A stretch of 64,000 nt of DNA, taken from Membranipora membranacea. Taxonomy: Eukaryota > Bryozoa > Gymnolaemata > Cheilostomatida > Membraniporidae. Below are positions 1-10,604 of this stretch, piece by piece. The notes under the pieces are model-generated. The model ran no database searches, was not told where the DNA came from, and saw nothing but the letters and a program-made list of their open reading frames with translations. A program made the translations under genes and the position numbers. The number at the start of each line of letters is the position of its first letter. Within the stretch, counting starts at the first letter, position 1. The stretch is from positions 20,212,001 through 20,276,000 of the forward strand of contig OU612068.1 of the NCBI GenBank assembly GCA_914767715.1, read 5' to 3'.

Positions 1-330
1 TGATTGAAATGGGAGCATTTTATGCTATTGATGCTATATTAAAAATGATTGAAATCTGATTGAAATGAAGATTGCATATTGATTGAAACCCAGTGTCTGA
101 GCAATAAAACCTGTGATTCTAATATGATTGAAACAAAGCTGTGTTGAGAGTAAAGTCATTTTTAGGTTGCTAATGGAAATTTATGGTTAAAATATGATTG
201 AAATTTGACCACATTGTGATTTAATGTAGCATGATTTGCTACGGTATTGATATCTTATTGAAATTTGGTTCTGTGTGATTGAATTATGAGCTTTGTTTAA
301 ATCGTCTGATTGATATTTGATCATAATTAT
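1..330. repeat. AT-rich stretch with scattered TGATTGAAA motifs
   Basis: The motif TGATTGAAA or a close variant recurs about eight times at irregular spacing of roughly 10 to 80 bases, mostly preceded by AT. The intervening sequence is not conserved. It resembles a decayed short tandem repeat. No coding potential was seen. Confidence 0.45.
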
Positions 331-576
331 CATTGAGAAGCATAGAATTGCAGTCCTTTTTTCTCACAACAGAGGACAGCTTCTAAACATTATCTTTTGA
401 CGCTGGTCTTTTTATTATCATAGAAAATATTTTTACAATATTTATTCTTGGTATAATTATTTCACAGATTAAACTTATTAAAAAATTGACAAACAGAAAA
501 TTCAGATACAGCAGGAAAATCAAATCAAATAGTAGAAATACAGAAATTTTAAAAAGAGAATTACAGTCAATAATTT

Positions 577-941
577 TTAAATTTGATCAAAATAAGCCCA
601 AAGCTTTATCTGGGAAGCTGTCACGTCACTACGAATAGGTTTTGGCACACCCAGCAGCTTCTCTAAGAAAACACAGACAGTCTCGTGGTGTTGCATTAAA
701 TATTGTGAATGAAAGACGAATGTCAACGTTACGTAAAATATCCACATGTTGAGGTCATCCATGAATGGAAAGACCTCGCCAGTCGGATATTTTACGTGAA
801 AGACGTCATTGTCTTTCATTAACGTAATGTACCCTTTTGTGTCAGACTTGGCAGCTGGCGGCGATTGATGGATTAACTTTGACCTGTACTTTGCCAGCTG
901 CCCACTCAGTAGTTTGTTGATCAGATCACTCATCTTGTCTC
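577..941 (-). CDS. Terminal coding exon of an unrecognised protein
   Basis: An open frame of 118 codons runs from ATG at 931-933 to TAA at 577-579. A good acceptor (TTTTCCAG) lies just upstream at 942-943, and the frame stays open to it (Asp-Lys before the Met), so this may be a last exon entered in phase 1 or a first coding exon with a 5' UTR intron. Composition is that of a real protein: an amphipathic start (SDLINKLLSGQLAKYRSKL), a beta-like stretch (YITLMKDNDVFHVKYPTGE), then a hydrophobic aromatic stretch (MWIFYVTLTFVF) that could be a buried helix or a membrane segment. AATAAA signals on this strand at 441-446 and 411-416 fit a short 3' UTR. I do not recognise the family. Any earlier exons should lie above 941. 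Confidence 0.6.
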
Positions 942-3042
942 CTGGAAAAGCAGAATGAGATATTGAATTAAATGAAATATTTATGATTTCAAATGTTTAT
1001 CTCAATTTATAGGTTTAAGCCAGCAATCGCTGAGCTTTGTGTTTTGTAGGAGATGCATTCATACCTAAGAAGACTGCCTAACACCATAACAGTAATAGAG
1101 GATTTTAAGATATTCAAGGTGTTGGTAACCGCCAATTGCTGCGATCGGCTTTGTTTGCATCCTGTAGGGCGATTGTTTGACGCTTGGAATGAAAATGAAT
1201 AGACACGAGACAAGTTTATTTGATCTGGTTCAACTGATAAAACAGACCAGGTATGCTAATGAGTGTATAGCACCAGGGAGATGGGTTGAGTTTGGTTTGA
1301 GTTTTGGTCCCAAACTCCCTGATAACACGTGCTTTGGAGAGGGTGACCCTGATAGCACATGCGTTAGAGGGTGACCCTGATGTAGATTTTTTATACAAAC
1401 CTGTAAATCACCTTAATTGATATGTTTTGATTGTTTCCTATACACTGACCGGGCCGGGCGGCGCTGACTAAAATTCTCTACTATGAGTTTATGTAGTAGG
1501 TTTATCTGTTAATACAAGACTGATAAGTATTGCCTAAAACAAGCCATAGATAACATTTAATTTGAGTTCCTATTTAAATTCTTTTTGATCAAAAATTAAT
1601 TAATTCATTTTCCTCATGTTTCATGTTGAATGAAATCTAGGCTACCCACTCATTATTGATTAAACTCATTCAGAGGTGGCCTTTCCTAAGTTAGATTGCA
1701 AATTTTTAATTTTGATGATTTTGTTTCATTTTCCTGGTAAGGGTATCTTGTTTCCTTGATTCGGTTAATAACATACAAAACTGACAATCATTGTCTTTCA
1801 TTTCATGATCTCTGAGATGAGAGAGATGGCTTCCCATGTATGATGGTGGTTGAAGCTGGTGATTACAAGCATAGATAGCCTAATCTAAGTGCTCAGACTG
1901 CTGCGATGACAGTTAGTGGCATTACATTATCAACCACACATTTCAATTTGGAAATAAGTGGTTGCAGTGGTTGCACTGTAGCTGTCCGAGCTCTAAAATA
2001 AGATAGCACTTTTTGTGATCTTGAATTCCCATATCCATGATCAGACAAGAATCTGAAAAGTATCAATGTTTTGTTGATCCTCCATTATCCTTCATTATTC
2101 TCTCTTTCATCCAGGCTATCAGGTAAAATCTGTATTATGTCACCAGGCTATCTTTCCATTTTCTAATAATTGTAAAACTGCAGGAGCTCATGATATAATT
2201 TGTTTAATCAGTATCTCTGTTTATGAAACGGATGCGCCGAGCACTGGCCATCATGATTCCAAAGAACTGAGACTTCATTTTTTAGATTGCCCCTGATCGT
2301 GAGCGATGCCTCTGACTGGCTGTTGTCCATGAATGTGATACACATATCGGGTAGCCTATTTCAATACTATCGTTACCGGAGTTGACTTAATTTCTTGTGT
2401 AGAATATCAAGTGTTCTCAGAAAAGCTGTAGATTGCCTGCTTTTGTTGCCCGGGACAAAGAAGAGGTCAGTGGATAACACTAGGAAATGGTTTTATAAGT
2501 GGTTACAATAATCTCTTACACTAATCAAACCAGAGAACAGTCATAGATGGATGGGGGAGGGTGAAGGTGTTTTATATAGAGCGGTCTTGTAGTTTTAAAG
2601 GTGTTTCGGAGGAGCATCTATAGCCGTATTTCCCCTTTTGAGCCCTTTCAGATCACTGAGTCATGGCTTGAGGCAACTCAGCTTCCCACGCCAAACAAAA
2701 GTAATTCCCCTGTATAGCTTTCTCACATGGTAGATGGCCATAAGCTAGCAACTATCATGTGGTATCTACTGTCCACAAGTTGGAGTATAAGCCAGCGGGT
2801 TATAAAACTCTGCTAACACTTATCATTTGTCCTGCTATCTTACCATTTCCTGAATACTGTGAAAATCACAACAGGAGCTTCCGCATGATTTGTTGGCAGT
2901 CTTTCTCTTTCGATATGATTCATTTGTTTATCTTGAAATTTGTTTAACCTTCAAAACAAAATGTTATAGAAGTAGTGGGATCCGTATCAGGCGAAGAAGT
3001 TTATTTTAGCAGGCTGCGTAATATCACTATGTGGCCCTTCGA
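942..3042. other. Gene-free region with minor repeats
   Basis: No supported gene. A unit of about 31 bases carrying GAGGGTGACCCTGAT is doubled at 1337-1381. A segment at about 1889-1962 (CTCAG..CTG..ATG..AGT.AGTGGCA..TTGGAAATAAGT) recurs, diverged, at about 16040-16105, so it is a dispersed repeat. The short frames here look like chance. Confidence 0.5.
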
Positions 3043-3303
3043 GGTTGGTTCATAGGCCCTGTATATGACAAAACAGAGGTTAGGCCGCCCCTAAAGAGGG
3101 ACGCAAGTTGCTCGAAATCCTCGTACTGAGAGTGTGATACATCCTAGAAAACTAGAATGCATCCTAGAGGTGAGGCTATAGAGGACCTCCTGAACTTTAG
3201 TGCGCAGCAAGCTGCCAAAAACTTCAACAGGCACTAACCGCTCATTGGCAGTGACACTTTGATCATTGCCGATAGGCCGAGAAGCGATCGGTTGGTTCAT
3301 AGG
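3043..3303 (-). mobile_element. U2 snRNA-headed SINE, copy 1, with target-site duplication
   Basis: The element (3057-3289, 233 bp) lies on the minus strand between two identical 14-bp direct repeats, GGTTGGTTCATAGG at 3043-3056 and 3290-3303. Read on minus, its first bases are ATCGCTTCTCGGCC followed by TATCGGC, which is the highly conserved 5' end of U2 snRNA (its U6-pairing region). Homology to U2 fades after about 35 bases. The body that follows is shared with copy 2, and the element ends in TGTATATCAT-type sequence without a poly(A). A long exact target-site duplication indicates LINE-machinery retrotransposition. Head identity is seen directly; the SINE classification is inferred. Confidence 0.82.
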
Positions 3304-3733
3304 CAACCTTATTCAAATTTTCAAGGAAGGATATTGGTGTTGGAAGGGGAGCTACCTTGAATAATGTAGAAAATATTGATAATGTGTTATGGCTAGCCTT
3401 GTTGTCTTATATTTCAGAGTGCCATCCCTTGTGCAGTCACTCTCAATAACAACGAGCTGTGGGGAGAAACAGAGACCAAGTTTGATCCAGTTCGCCTCCA
3501 TTTGATATGGTTCTCCCCCTCGATCAGCTGCCGCTTATCAGTGGAAGGTGAGAAAACCCCATCGCAGGTTAATTGGATCAAACTTGATTTAGGTAAAACA
3601 TTATCCATTATCTGAGTAACAACAAAAACAGTAATTGGAAGTATTTCCTCTATGCAAATTTTATCCTGGGGGCAAATCTCTCCAAAAACAGAGATCAAAC
3701 AAATTGATATTAAATCTTAGAGTTTACACACAG
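3304..3733. other. Gene-free spacer
   Basis: The segment between the U2-headed SINE and the foldback element. A 94-codon minus frame at 3414-3698 has no recognisable domain, and I could not support it as a gene. Confidence 0.4.
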
Positions 3734-4097
3734 GTCACAAATGGTACCCGGCCATAATGCCATGGCCAAAATGCCATTGGGACAAAATGCCATTGCCATA
3801 ATGCCATTGTCATAATGCCATGGCCATAATGTCATAGGTGAAAACACCACTGCACAATATACCAATGCCAAAATACCAGCCGTACAAAACGCCAGTTGTG
3901 TCAAAATACCAGTGGACTTAAAGCCAGATGTGTCAAAATACCAATGGATATAAAGCCAGATTGGACATAATACCATGCGGGACAACATACCATATCCCAA
4001 AATACCATTGCCAAAATGCCAAAATATATAACCAAAGGAGATCAAGCCACGTTGTACTTTTCTTCAGTCACATTACAGCTGCAGATTGCTCGATCAG

Positions 4098-4165
4098 AGT
4101 AGGGGGTGGTTCAGTTGGTTAGAGCCATCTCTTTCACTGTTCAAGTCTCGAAGTTTCTACATTTG
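4098..4165 (+). repeat. tRNA-like segment at the inner end of the left arm
   Basis: AGGGGGTGGTTCAGTTGGTT carries an A-box-like sequence and is followed about 30 bases later by GTTCAAGTCTCG, which is B-box-like. The inverted copy lies at 6555-6625. No cloverleaf can be drawn with confidence, so this is tRNA-derived repeat sequence rather than a working tRNA gene. Confidence 0.5.
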
Positions 4166-4959
4166 AATTTTTTTCTCTTGGGTTAGTTGGGCCCCATTGT
4201 ACTGAAGGCTAGCGTGTGTTGCAGAAATTGCAGCCAAATATTGTGCCGTCAAGTCGCCAGCTCTGTGGATTATGGCAAGTTAATTGACTCTCTAAATTTG
4301 ACCATCTTTATGTCTTGGCTTGAAGGGTTTTAACTGGTTATTTCTGATGCTATTACCGGCGTCATGAAGGCTAGCATGATTGCACTCTGGCCCTACCCAC
4401 ACCCCGGTATGAATTTTTTGACGAAGCCTATGCAATTTCTTAACAAGGACCTCTCTCCTCGCTTGTTATTGGTTTTCATAAATTCAAGTTTGTTGGATCA
4501 AGCGTTGTATCCATGGTTTGTTATCATATTGAAAATATTTTGAATTGAGTATGAAATTAATAAAAGTTTCAAAACTTTATATTCAAAAAGCATTTGTAAT
4601 GGCATGATTTTAAGTTTTTCAAAAATATGAGAACTGTGACCCCTGGTTTAATTCCCTTGATGTCACACAGAGTCCTATCTGGCTATCACATGCGTGGCCC
4701 CAGAACTCTAATTCTAGATTCTGCTCAATGGCTGGACCGAGTGCTTGTATCATCATCAGGGTCAAATCTAATTCCTTTTTCAGGCTTCTAAAATGTTCAT
4801 AGATAGTTATGCTGTTCCTCTTTCTTCTAAAAAAGTTCCGGAATATGAGCTGTTATTCTTCTGGTTAAAAATGTTGTTCGAGGTCTCAAAAAGGTATTCT
4901 CATAGTTTATGACAAGACAGTTGGTGATACACCATTCATTTATCAGAGGTAAATTGCTC

Positions 4960-5599
4960 TTCGTAATTTCAGGTTCAGTGCTAAAATTATTAGTATTGTC
5001 AGCAAAAAAAATTTAGATTTTAGTATTTAGATCAAGTGATACATTTAAAAGGTCAACATTATAAATTATAAATAGTGCTGGCCAAGAACCGAACCCTGGG
5101 GAGCACCGATCATGACAGGCAGTAAACCGACTTAATTCATTTACCAATACAAACTGTTTTCTATTCAAAAGATAATTTTCTAACAGTCGCTATGAGGGGG
5201 AATAATATCTGAAAAAAATATCTGTTTACTTATTAGAACGCTGTGATTTATTGTATCAAAAGCTTTTGAAAGATATAAAATTAAACCTTGGGTGATTCTT
5301 CCATCAATAAAATGGCCGTAAATTTGTTCCATTATAATATTGATTGTGTCAGTTGTACTGCGTCCATCTAATGCCAAATTTGTTACAATGATTTTTAAAT
5401 TTCCTCTATGGTTTTTGAATGCTTTTTGCTTTTTGTGAAGTTTAGTACCCTCTTTGGTGAGTGTAAATAACTGTTTAGTCACCCAAGGTTTCTTGATAGT
5501 AGGACGTTGATGCTTTCTGGCGCTAACTTTGTTGCTGGCATTATCAATGCATGAGCTTGGTTTTCCATTGAAAGTTGGTGTCAGATATTTCTGCAACAA
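4960..5599 (-). pseudogene. Decayed non-LTR retrotransposon reverse transcriptase
   Basis: A minus-strand frame at 5180-5599 contains YLSKAFDTINHSVLI, the RT palm motif normally written DLSKAFDTVDHxxLL, preceded by GRSTTDTINIIMEQI, as in CR1/Jockey-type LINEs. Further along the same strand, in shifted frames, are GAPQGSVLG (5075-5110; normal GVPQGSVLGP) and FADNTNNFS (about 4975-5010; normal YADDTN, with the second catalytic Asp replaced). Stops and frameshifts interrupt the domain, and the expected sequence between the motifs is shortened, so it is dead. It sits inside the foldback-like element as passenger or earlier resident. Confidence 0.75.
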
Positions 5600-6979
5600 T
5601 TTTGTTATTGTATAATTTCTTATAATAACACATTAATTTATTTTAGTTGTGTTCATCCGTAAGGAATTGTTGATCTGAAAAGTTTACATTTGCACATTTT
5701 TATGTTCGGATTTAATAATAGTAATAGATAATATAAAATAATTATTTTGGTTTCACAAATTCTGGTTCGGGACCTAATAAGAATATAAAAATATTGGCTT
5801 CAACTCAACTTGCTTTAGTCTTTTGAAGCTAAGTCAAAATTTTTTTCTGGATTCAAATCAATGTTGATGTCACCAACAATAAGTCAGTTCGTGGGGAGCT
5901 AAATCCTCCAGTAAAGTTTTGTGTTGAACATATAAAATTCTCAACATTCTTTTTAAATGGAATCAAAAGAAGTTACATTACATAACTATTTAAGAGAAAC
6001 AAAAGCTCTGCATAGTAACACCACATTTTGACGAAACGGCTCTGTAGACTATGTAGCTTTTATTCCCTCGAGTAGGAAAACAAATTTTGTTGAATGTGTA
6101 TATGGTCAGAAGAGATGTTAAAAACTTATCCATATCCATCATCATCATTTATACTAGATTTACAACATGAAATTCAAGTTGTGAACATCCTGTGAGTCAC
6201 AAGCCCCTATTAAATGACTTTGCTGAATACTATGGCCATGGCCTAACCGTGAAAGTTCATTTTGGGTGAACAGAGTTTTTCCTTCCTGTTAGTTGTAACT
6301 GTAACTTTTTATACAACTAATAAATACAGAGATAACCTGCTCTATGCTCAATCATCGTAGTCTTATCAATGTCATTAGTAAGCATGAGTCTCTAGGGCAG
6401 CGATGAGTCAAGACTTGGCTTTCAAAAAAAAGTTGGTAATAATCCAAAGTTATTGTCATATTATTCTAAAGAATGGTTGGGAAATATTTATTACAAGTCA
6501 CTAGCTCTCAGTTTGTGGATCCCAACAAACCCCAGATATCATTGAAATTGAACGAAGAAACTTCGAGACTTGAACAGCGAAGGAGATGGCTCTAACCAAC
6601 TGAACCACCCCCTACTCTGATCAAGCAAACCGCAGCTGTAATGTGACCCAAAAAAATACAACGTTGATTGATCTCCTTTGGTTATATATTTTGGCATTTT
6701 GGCAATGGTATTTTGGGATATGGTATGTTGTCCCGCATGGTATTATGTCCAATCTGGCTTTATATCCATTGGTATTTTGACACATCTGGCTTTATATCCA
6801 CTGGTATTTTGACACAACTGGCGTTTTGTACAACTGGTATTTTGGCATTGGTATATTGTACAGTGGTGTTTTCACCTATGGCATTATGGCCATGTCATTA
6901 TGACAATGGCATTATGGCAATGGCATTTTGTCCCAATGGCATTTTGGCCATGGCATTTTGACACGGAATCGTCACAAAT

Positions 6980-7832
6980 ATGTCATGGTTAACGAGTTTG
7001 TGATATTCTATGAGGAAGCAGCATGTGTTACATCAGTGGTTTTTTCAATCAATTATTCTTGGCAAAACAAATGGAAGTCTAAATTATTTGTGAGCTAGAG
7101 TTTGGAGGAAACGCTGTATTATAACTCATTTAAAAACCTTGAATGTTTGATAGGTGAAGAAATTATGAAGGAAACAGGTTTTGAAACTAATTTAAAAATT
7201 TGATTAGTGAAGAAATTAATTGTATTGAGTACATCTCCTCTCGACCACCAAGTATCCTAAATAAACTTAGACCAGGTAATGACAAGATTTGTAATCAATG
7301 TTTCTTATCGTTGGCCATCGGCAAAAATCCCTTTCCTCATCTGTACGATAGCCAGAGTACACATAAGTCAAATCCATCATATTTATATGATAATATATAT
7401 ATATCATATGTCAAATCCATCATATCTGATGACGCAAATAATAGTTTGTGTACATATGCTAAAAATAGAGACTATCTATCCAAAAGGTCAGCTTTCTCCA
7501 TAGTAAATAAAAAACAAACAGATGCTTCATTTCAAATCAAGTATTTAGTTTGAAAAAACATTACGACAAGATGTTTCATATATAATGCACAACACGTCAA
7601 TCATCATCTCAAAAAAATAATACAAGTCATTGTCTTGGCCTTCAGAGTTGGTATTCGGTGACAATATGCCACTCAAGTTTCATACATGCTGAGGTAATGC
7701 TTATGTGCCTACTATGTACAGGCATTTAGAACATTCTTCTTGGTGCAAAGTCGTGTCGACCTCACCAGTCCTCGCATGTTCATATTACAGTGTTACGTAG
7801 CTGCTGGTCGCTATAAGCCCGAACCTCCATGG
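6980..7832. other. Gene-free region upstream of the foldback element
   Basis: Two overlapping plus frames (7200-7553 and 7279-7503) show no recognisable motif, are AT-rich and include a TATATATA run. I treat them as chance frames. It may contain the 3' UTR of the GPCR gene at 7833-8738, but no clear polyadenylation signal was seen. Confidence 0.4.
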
Positions 7833-8738
7833 TCAAACATTGCTTGAATTGTCTAAGGCAGAGACTCGACTCACAGAGACCAGAAGCTTTTTAAACTTGG
7901 GCAAGTGTGAGTAGTAGATGATAAAACCCATTCCGCTGTTTGAGAACAGCACGTTGTATATAAGAAAAGCAATCCACAATGGAGGGTCAGAGTGGGGCAC
8001 TGCCGTCCATATGGCCTCAACTATTACTGGCGACCAGCATATGTAATATAGTCCAAGTGTACAAGCTACAGTCTTCACAGCACCAATCACCTTTTTTCTG
8101 TTGCTGCTTCGCAGCGACAGGATTTTTTTGATGATGCAGATATGAGTAATCAGTTGTATCAGCAGAGGCAGCAGTATGAATAAAACTCCACGAGTTGCGT
8201 AGAAAATTGGACTCTTTGCGAAAAGGCTGAATGGGATGAAAGGATGGAACACCATCTCTAGTGCTCCAGTGTATAAAAATATGATGTCAAATACCAGTGG
8301 TAAGAGGAAGCAGAGCGATATGACAGCTACAGCAATTTTCTTAGATGAGTATAATGTGCAGCTTCTATGTCGCATCGGCATGTGAATAGAAATATATCTT
8401 TCGATGCTCATCGCCGAATGTATCCATGACGTTGTGCCAATTGGCATCGCAAAAATAAACCCCAACACAGCGAATCCAGCAGGGGATAGCGTTATGCTGC
8501 CGTTGATAATAGTCACAATCATACAACTGACAGGAATCAACGTCACAACGTCAGCTATAGCTAAGCCGATCATGAAGTAATGCTGCAACTGTAAAACCTT
8601 CATTCGGCTAAATGTCACGAGTACTAAAATATTGGTGATCAGTATGAAGAGAAACACTGCTGCCGGGATGATAGAGATTTCCTGAGGCAGCGCAGAATGA
8701 TATTCCATCCAGACGGAGCTATTCATGTCCACCAGCAT
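7833..8738 (-). CDS. Single-exon rhodopsin-like (class A) GPCR, divergent
   Basis: A 301-residue plasma-membrane receptor with seven hydrophobic segments. TM1 has TNILVLVTFS (Asn1.50), TM2 has LAIADVVTLIP (Asp2.50), the TM3 end has MSIERYISIHMP (an E-R-Y version of DRY), TM6 has CWSPVIVEA (CWxP), and TM7 has NSGMGFIIYY. The TM7 NPxxY motif is altered: the usual N-P is replaced by G-F. The residue 25 before the ERY Arg is Phe, where most class A receptors carry the disulphide Cys. N-terminal MNSSVW holds a likely N-glycosylation site. The length is short but complete. The start at 8736-8738 is the first Met, and a second Met four codons later is also possible. The coding region is intact, so these are divergences rather than decay. 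The ligand is unknown; such intronless receptors often belong to lineage-expanded orphan groups. Confidence 0.88.
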   Translation of the reverse strand: MLVDMNSSVWMEYHSALPQEISIIPAAVFLFILITNILVLVTFSRMKVLQLQHYFMIGLAIADVVTLIPVSCMIVTIINGSITLSPAGFAVLGFIFAMPIGTTSWIHSAMSIERYISIHMPMRHRSCTLYSSKKIAVAVISLCFLLPLVFDIIFLYTGALEMVFHPFIPFSLFAKSPIFYATRGVLFILLPLLIQLITHICIIKKILSLRSSNRKKVIGAVKTVACTLGLYYICWSPVIVEAIWTAVPHSDPPLWIAFLIYNVLFSNSGMGFIIYYSHLPKFKKLLVSVSRVSALDNSSNV

Positions 8739-9837
8739 GTTTATAATACAATGAGTTGAGCCGTTTTTACACCTTGTACTGGTTGAGCTCTATACAATCG
8801 TATTAGAAGATAAATGTCAAGTCATGCTTTTTTATGAGCTGAGAAATATCTATCTTTCATCTTTACGCCACACCCCCTAAATGTTTTATCATACTCTATG
8901 ATATAACGGTTATGTCGAGTTCATCATCAGTTCAGTAGCCGCAGCCTTGGATTCTGGTAATTGTGATTTACCACTGAGAGCCCAAACTACGTCTTATCAA
9001 TTGTAATATGATTGTATAGATAGCAACAATAGTATTTATAATCTTTGACAACACATTCTTGTCAACAATTATTGCGACTGATTCGTTGGCTCTTCTATAA
9101 AATATCACCGTCATTATTTTTCACCGCCTGTCAGTGTCATATCTGTTTTCTGACTATATCATGATCATACGATATGAAGTTGTCCAGGCCATGTGCCTCA
9201 GTGCTTCAAGGTTGCTCGTCTGTAGTCGTCTCACGCGGCCACCAAACAAAAGAGGTTTCCACATGACAAGGCTAGTTTATTTTGAAATCAGTCCAGCATT
9301 CATAGAATACTTATATTATAGTCTTTATTGAGTTGAAAGTGGCCATACAGGCTGACTGAGACATTGTCTGCAATGTTGCACCTGGTATTTCCGTATTTGT
9401 AAATTAATACATCCATATATCCGCAGAGCTATTGTACATTGTGCTTTCCCCATCATCATCATGAACCCTAGCCACCACATCATCCCATCATTTATCCTGT
9501 AATATTAGGGAGCGAGTTAGTTATCTTCCCTTGACACTTTTAGCAACCCAAACATTTTGCGAGTGCTTTCATTTATATACATAAATTCAGCCACCAAGTG
9601 AATCATATTGTTCCAGTAATGCATTGTTTTATTTAATTATTTACAACGAGAGCCTCACTATAATATATTTAGTGATGTGCTGCAGCCTCAGCTAACGAAC
9701 ATTGATATTTACAACAGAGACCGTATTACTCCTTGAATTCAGGCTCAAATGTAACTCCTGTCAAGTGTCAACAGTCTATCTTGTTTTCAACCTTATAATA
9801 GTCACTGGTCACTCCTGTCAGCTTCCACTTGTCATGT
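8739..9837. other. Gene-free region upstream of the GPCR
   Basis: No supported gene. It presumably holds the GPCR promoter, but I could not identify a convincing core-promoter motif. The plus frame at 9134-9331 has no recognisable features. Confidence 0.4.
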
Positions 9838-10602
9838 GACCTGGAGTAACCTCATCTATGGATGCAGGGAACCTCTCCTAGTCCGAACTAGTTGTTGTTA
9901 GTGTTGTAACACTAGACGTGAATTTAAAAAATAAGGGATACTAAAATTGAGTATTCTTCACACTACTGACAGGCAGTAAACTTTCTTATATTTGAAGTTT
10001 GAAGTTTGAAGTTTGTTTATTGCCTAAATTCTAATATCCATCTTGTGATAGGTTGATAGCATCGAATGTACAGCACATACATGGAAAAATAAAAATAAAA
10101 GGAGTCTGAGCTGCATTAGTTAAAAAATCGCATATAAAATTCAAAAAAGGTATTTTGTCTTTTGGTTGTTCTACACTTGGATGGCCTATATTTATCTATT
10201 TTTGCTCTACGAGTAGATGTTCTGTTTGTATTTAATTTAATACGAGAGTTCAAGGGGTGATTATCGTCGTCAGCTATTCTAGTGAAATGTTCACTGCAAG
10301 TGGTAGCAAGAATTTTGTGATGGTGGCAGTGCTAGATGGTCCAGCCTCTGCTCGTAGTTGTCAGAGAATGGCAGCACAATTTCACAAACATAAGCATAAG
10401 CATAAGCATATATATATATATATATATATATGCTTATTTTTGTGGAATATAAAAAAGTTTACTGCCCCTCAGTAGTGGGAAGAATACTCAATTTTAGTAT
10501 CCCTAATATTCTTAAATCACGTCTTGTATTACAGTGATACCAATGACTAGTTCTTACTGGCAGAGGTTCCTTGCATTCACATTTGAAGTGACCCTGGGTT
10601 TC
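9838..10602. mobile_element. Inverted-repeat (MITE or foldback) element
   Basis: The segment at about 9838-9993 is repeated in inverted orientation at about 10449-10602. Shared stretches include GGGATACTAAAATTGAGTAT with TCTTC following, GCAGTAAACTT, and outward GGAACCTCT and GAACTAGT. Arms are about 150 bp with moderate divergence. The interior has TTTGAAG repeated three times (9992-10015), CATAAG repeats and a (TA)n run that partly mirrors itself. No transposase frame and no clear target duplication were seen. Confidence 0.6.
10384..10437. repeat. CATAAG / TA microsatellite
   Basis: Several CATAAG hexamers run into an uninterrupted TA array of about 24 bases and then TGCTTAT, so the stretch is a small imperfect palindrome. 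It explains the His-Lys and Ile-Tyr repeats in the overlapping short frame. Confidence 0.8.
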
Positions 10603-10604
10603 TA

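Larger units (their letters stand above)
3734..6979. mobile_element. Foldback-like composite element with long subrepeat-rich inverted arms
   Basis: Two arms of about 430 bp, 3743-4165 and 6550-6970, are near-identical inverted copies. Each begins with a block of short degenerate repeats (CCAAAATGCCATTG, GCCATAATGCC and similar), followed by a tRNA-like stretch (GGTTCAGTTGGTTAGAG) at the inner end. The outer ends are flanked by the same nonamer, GTCACAAAT, at 3734-3742 and 6971-6979, flush with the arm ends, so the 3,228-bp unit appears to have inserted as one piece. Long arms made of subrepeats plus a 9-bp duplication recall Drosophila FB/Mutator-type elements. No transposase was found in the interior, only reverse-transcriptase debris. 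The alternative is two independent insertions in opposite orientation. Confidence 0.65.

Noticed and set aside
1-330. Repeated TGATTGAAAC-like words reminiscent of CRISPR repeat ends
   Set aside because: Spacing and repeat length are irregular, the conserved part is under ten bases, there are no cas genes, and the DNA is eukaryotic.
3057-3289. Functional U2 snRNA gene
   Set aside because: Only the first ~35 bases match; the branch-point-pairing region, Sm site and 3' stem-loops of U2 are absent and the rest is repeat-specific.
3710-4045. 111-residue minus frame, with an almost identical plus frame at 6668-6961
   Set aside because: Both are translations of the subrepeats in the inverted arms of the foldback-like element; two near-identical proteins in mirror positions are explained by the repeat.
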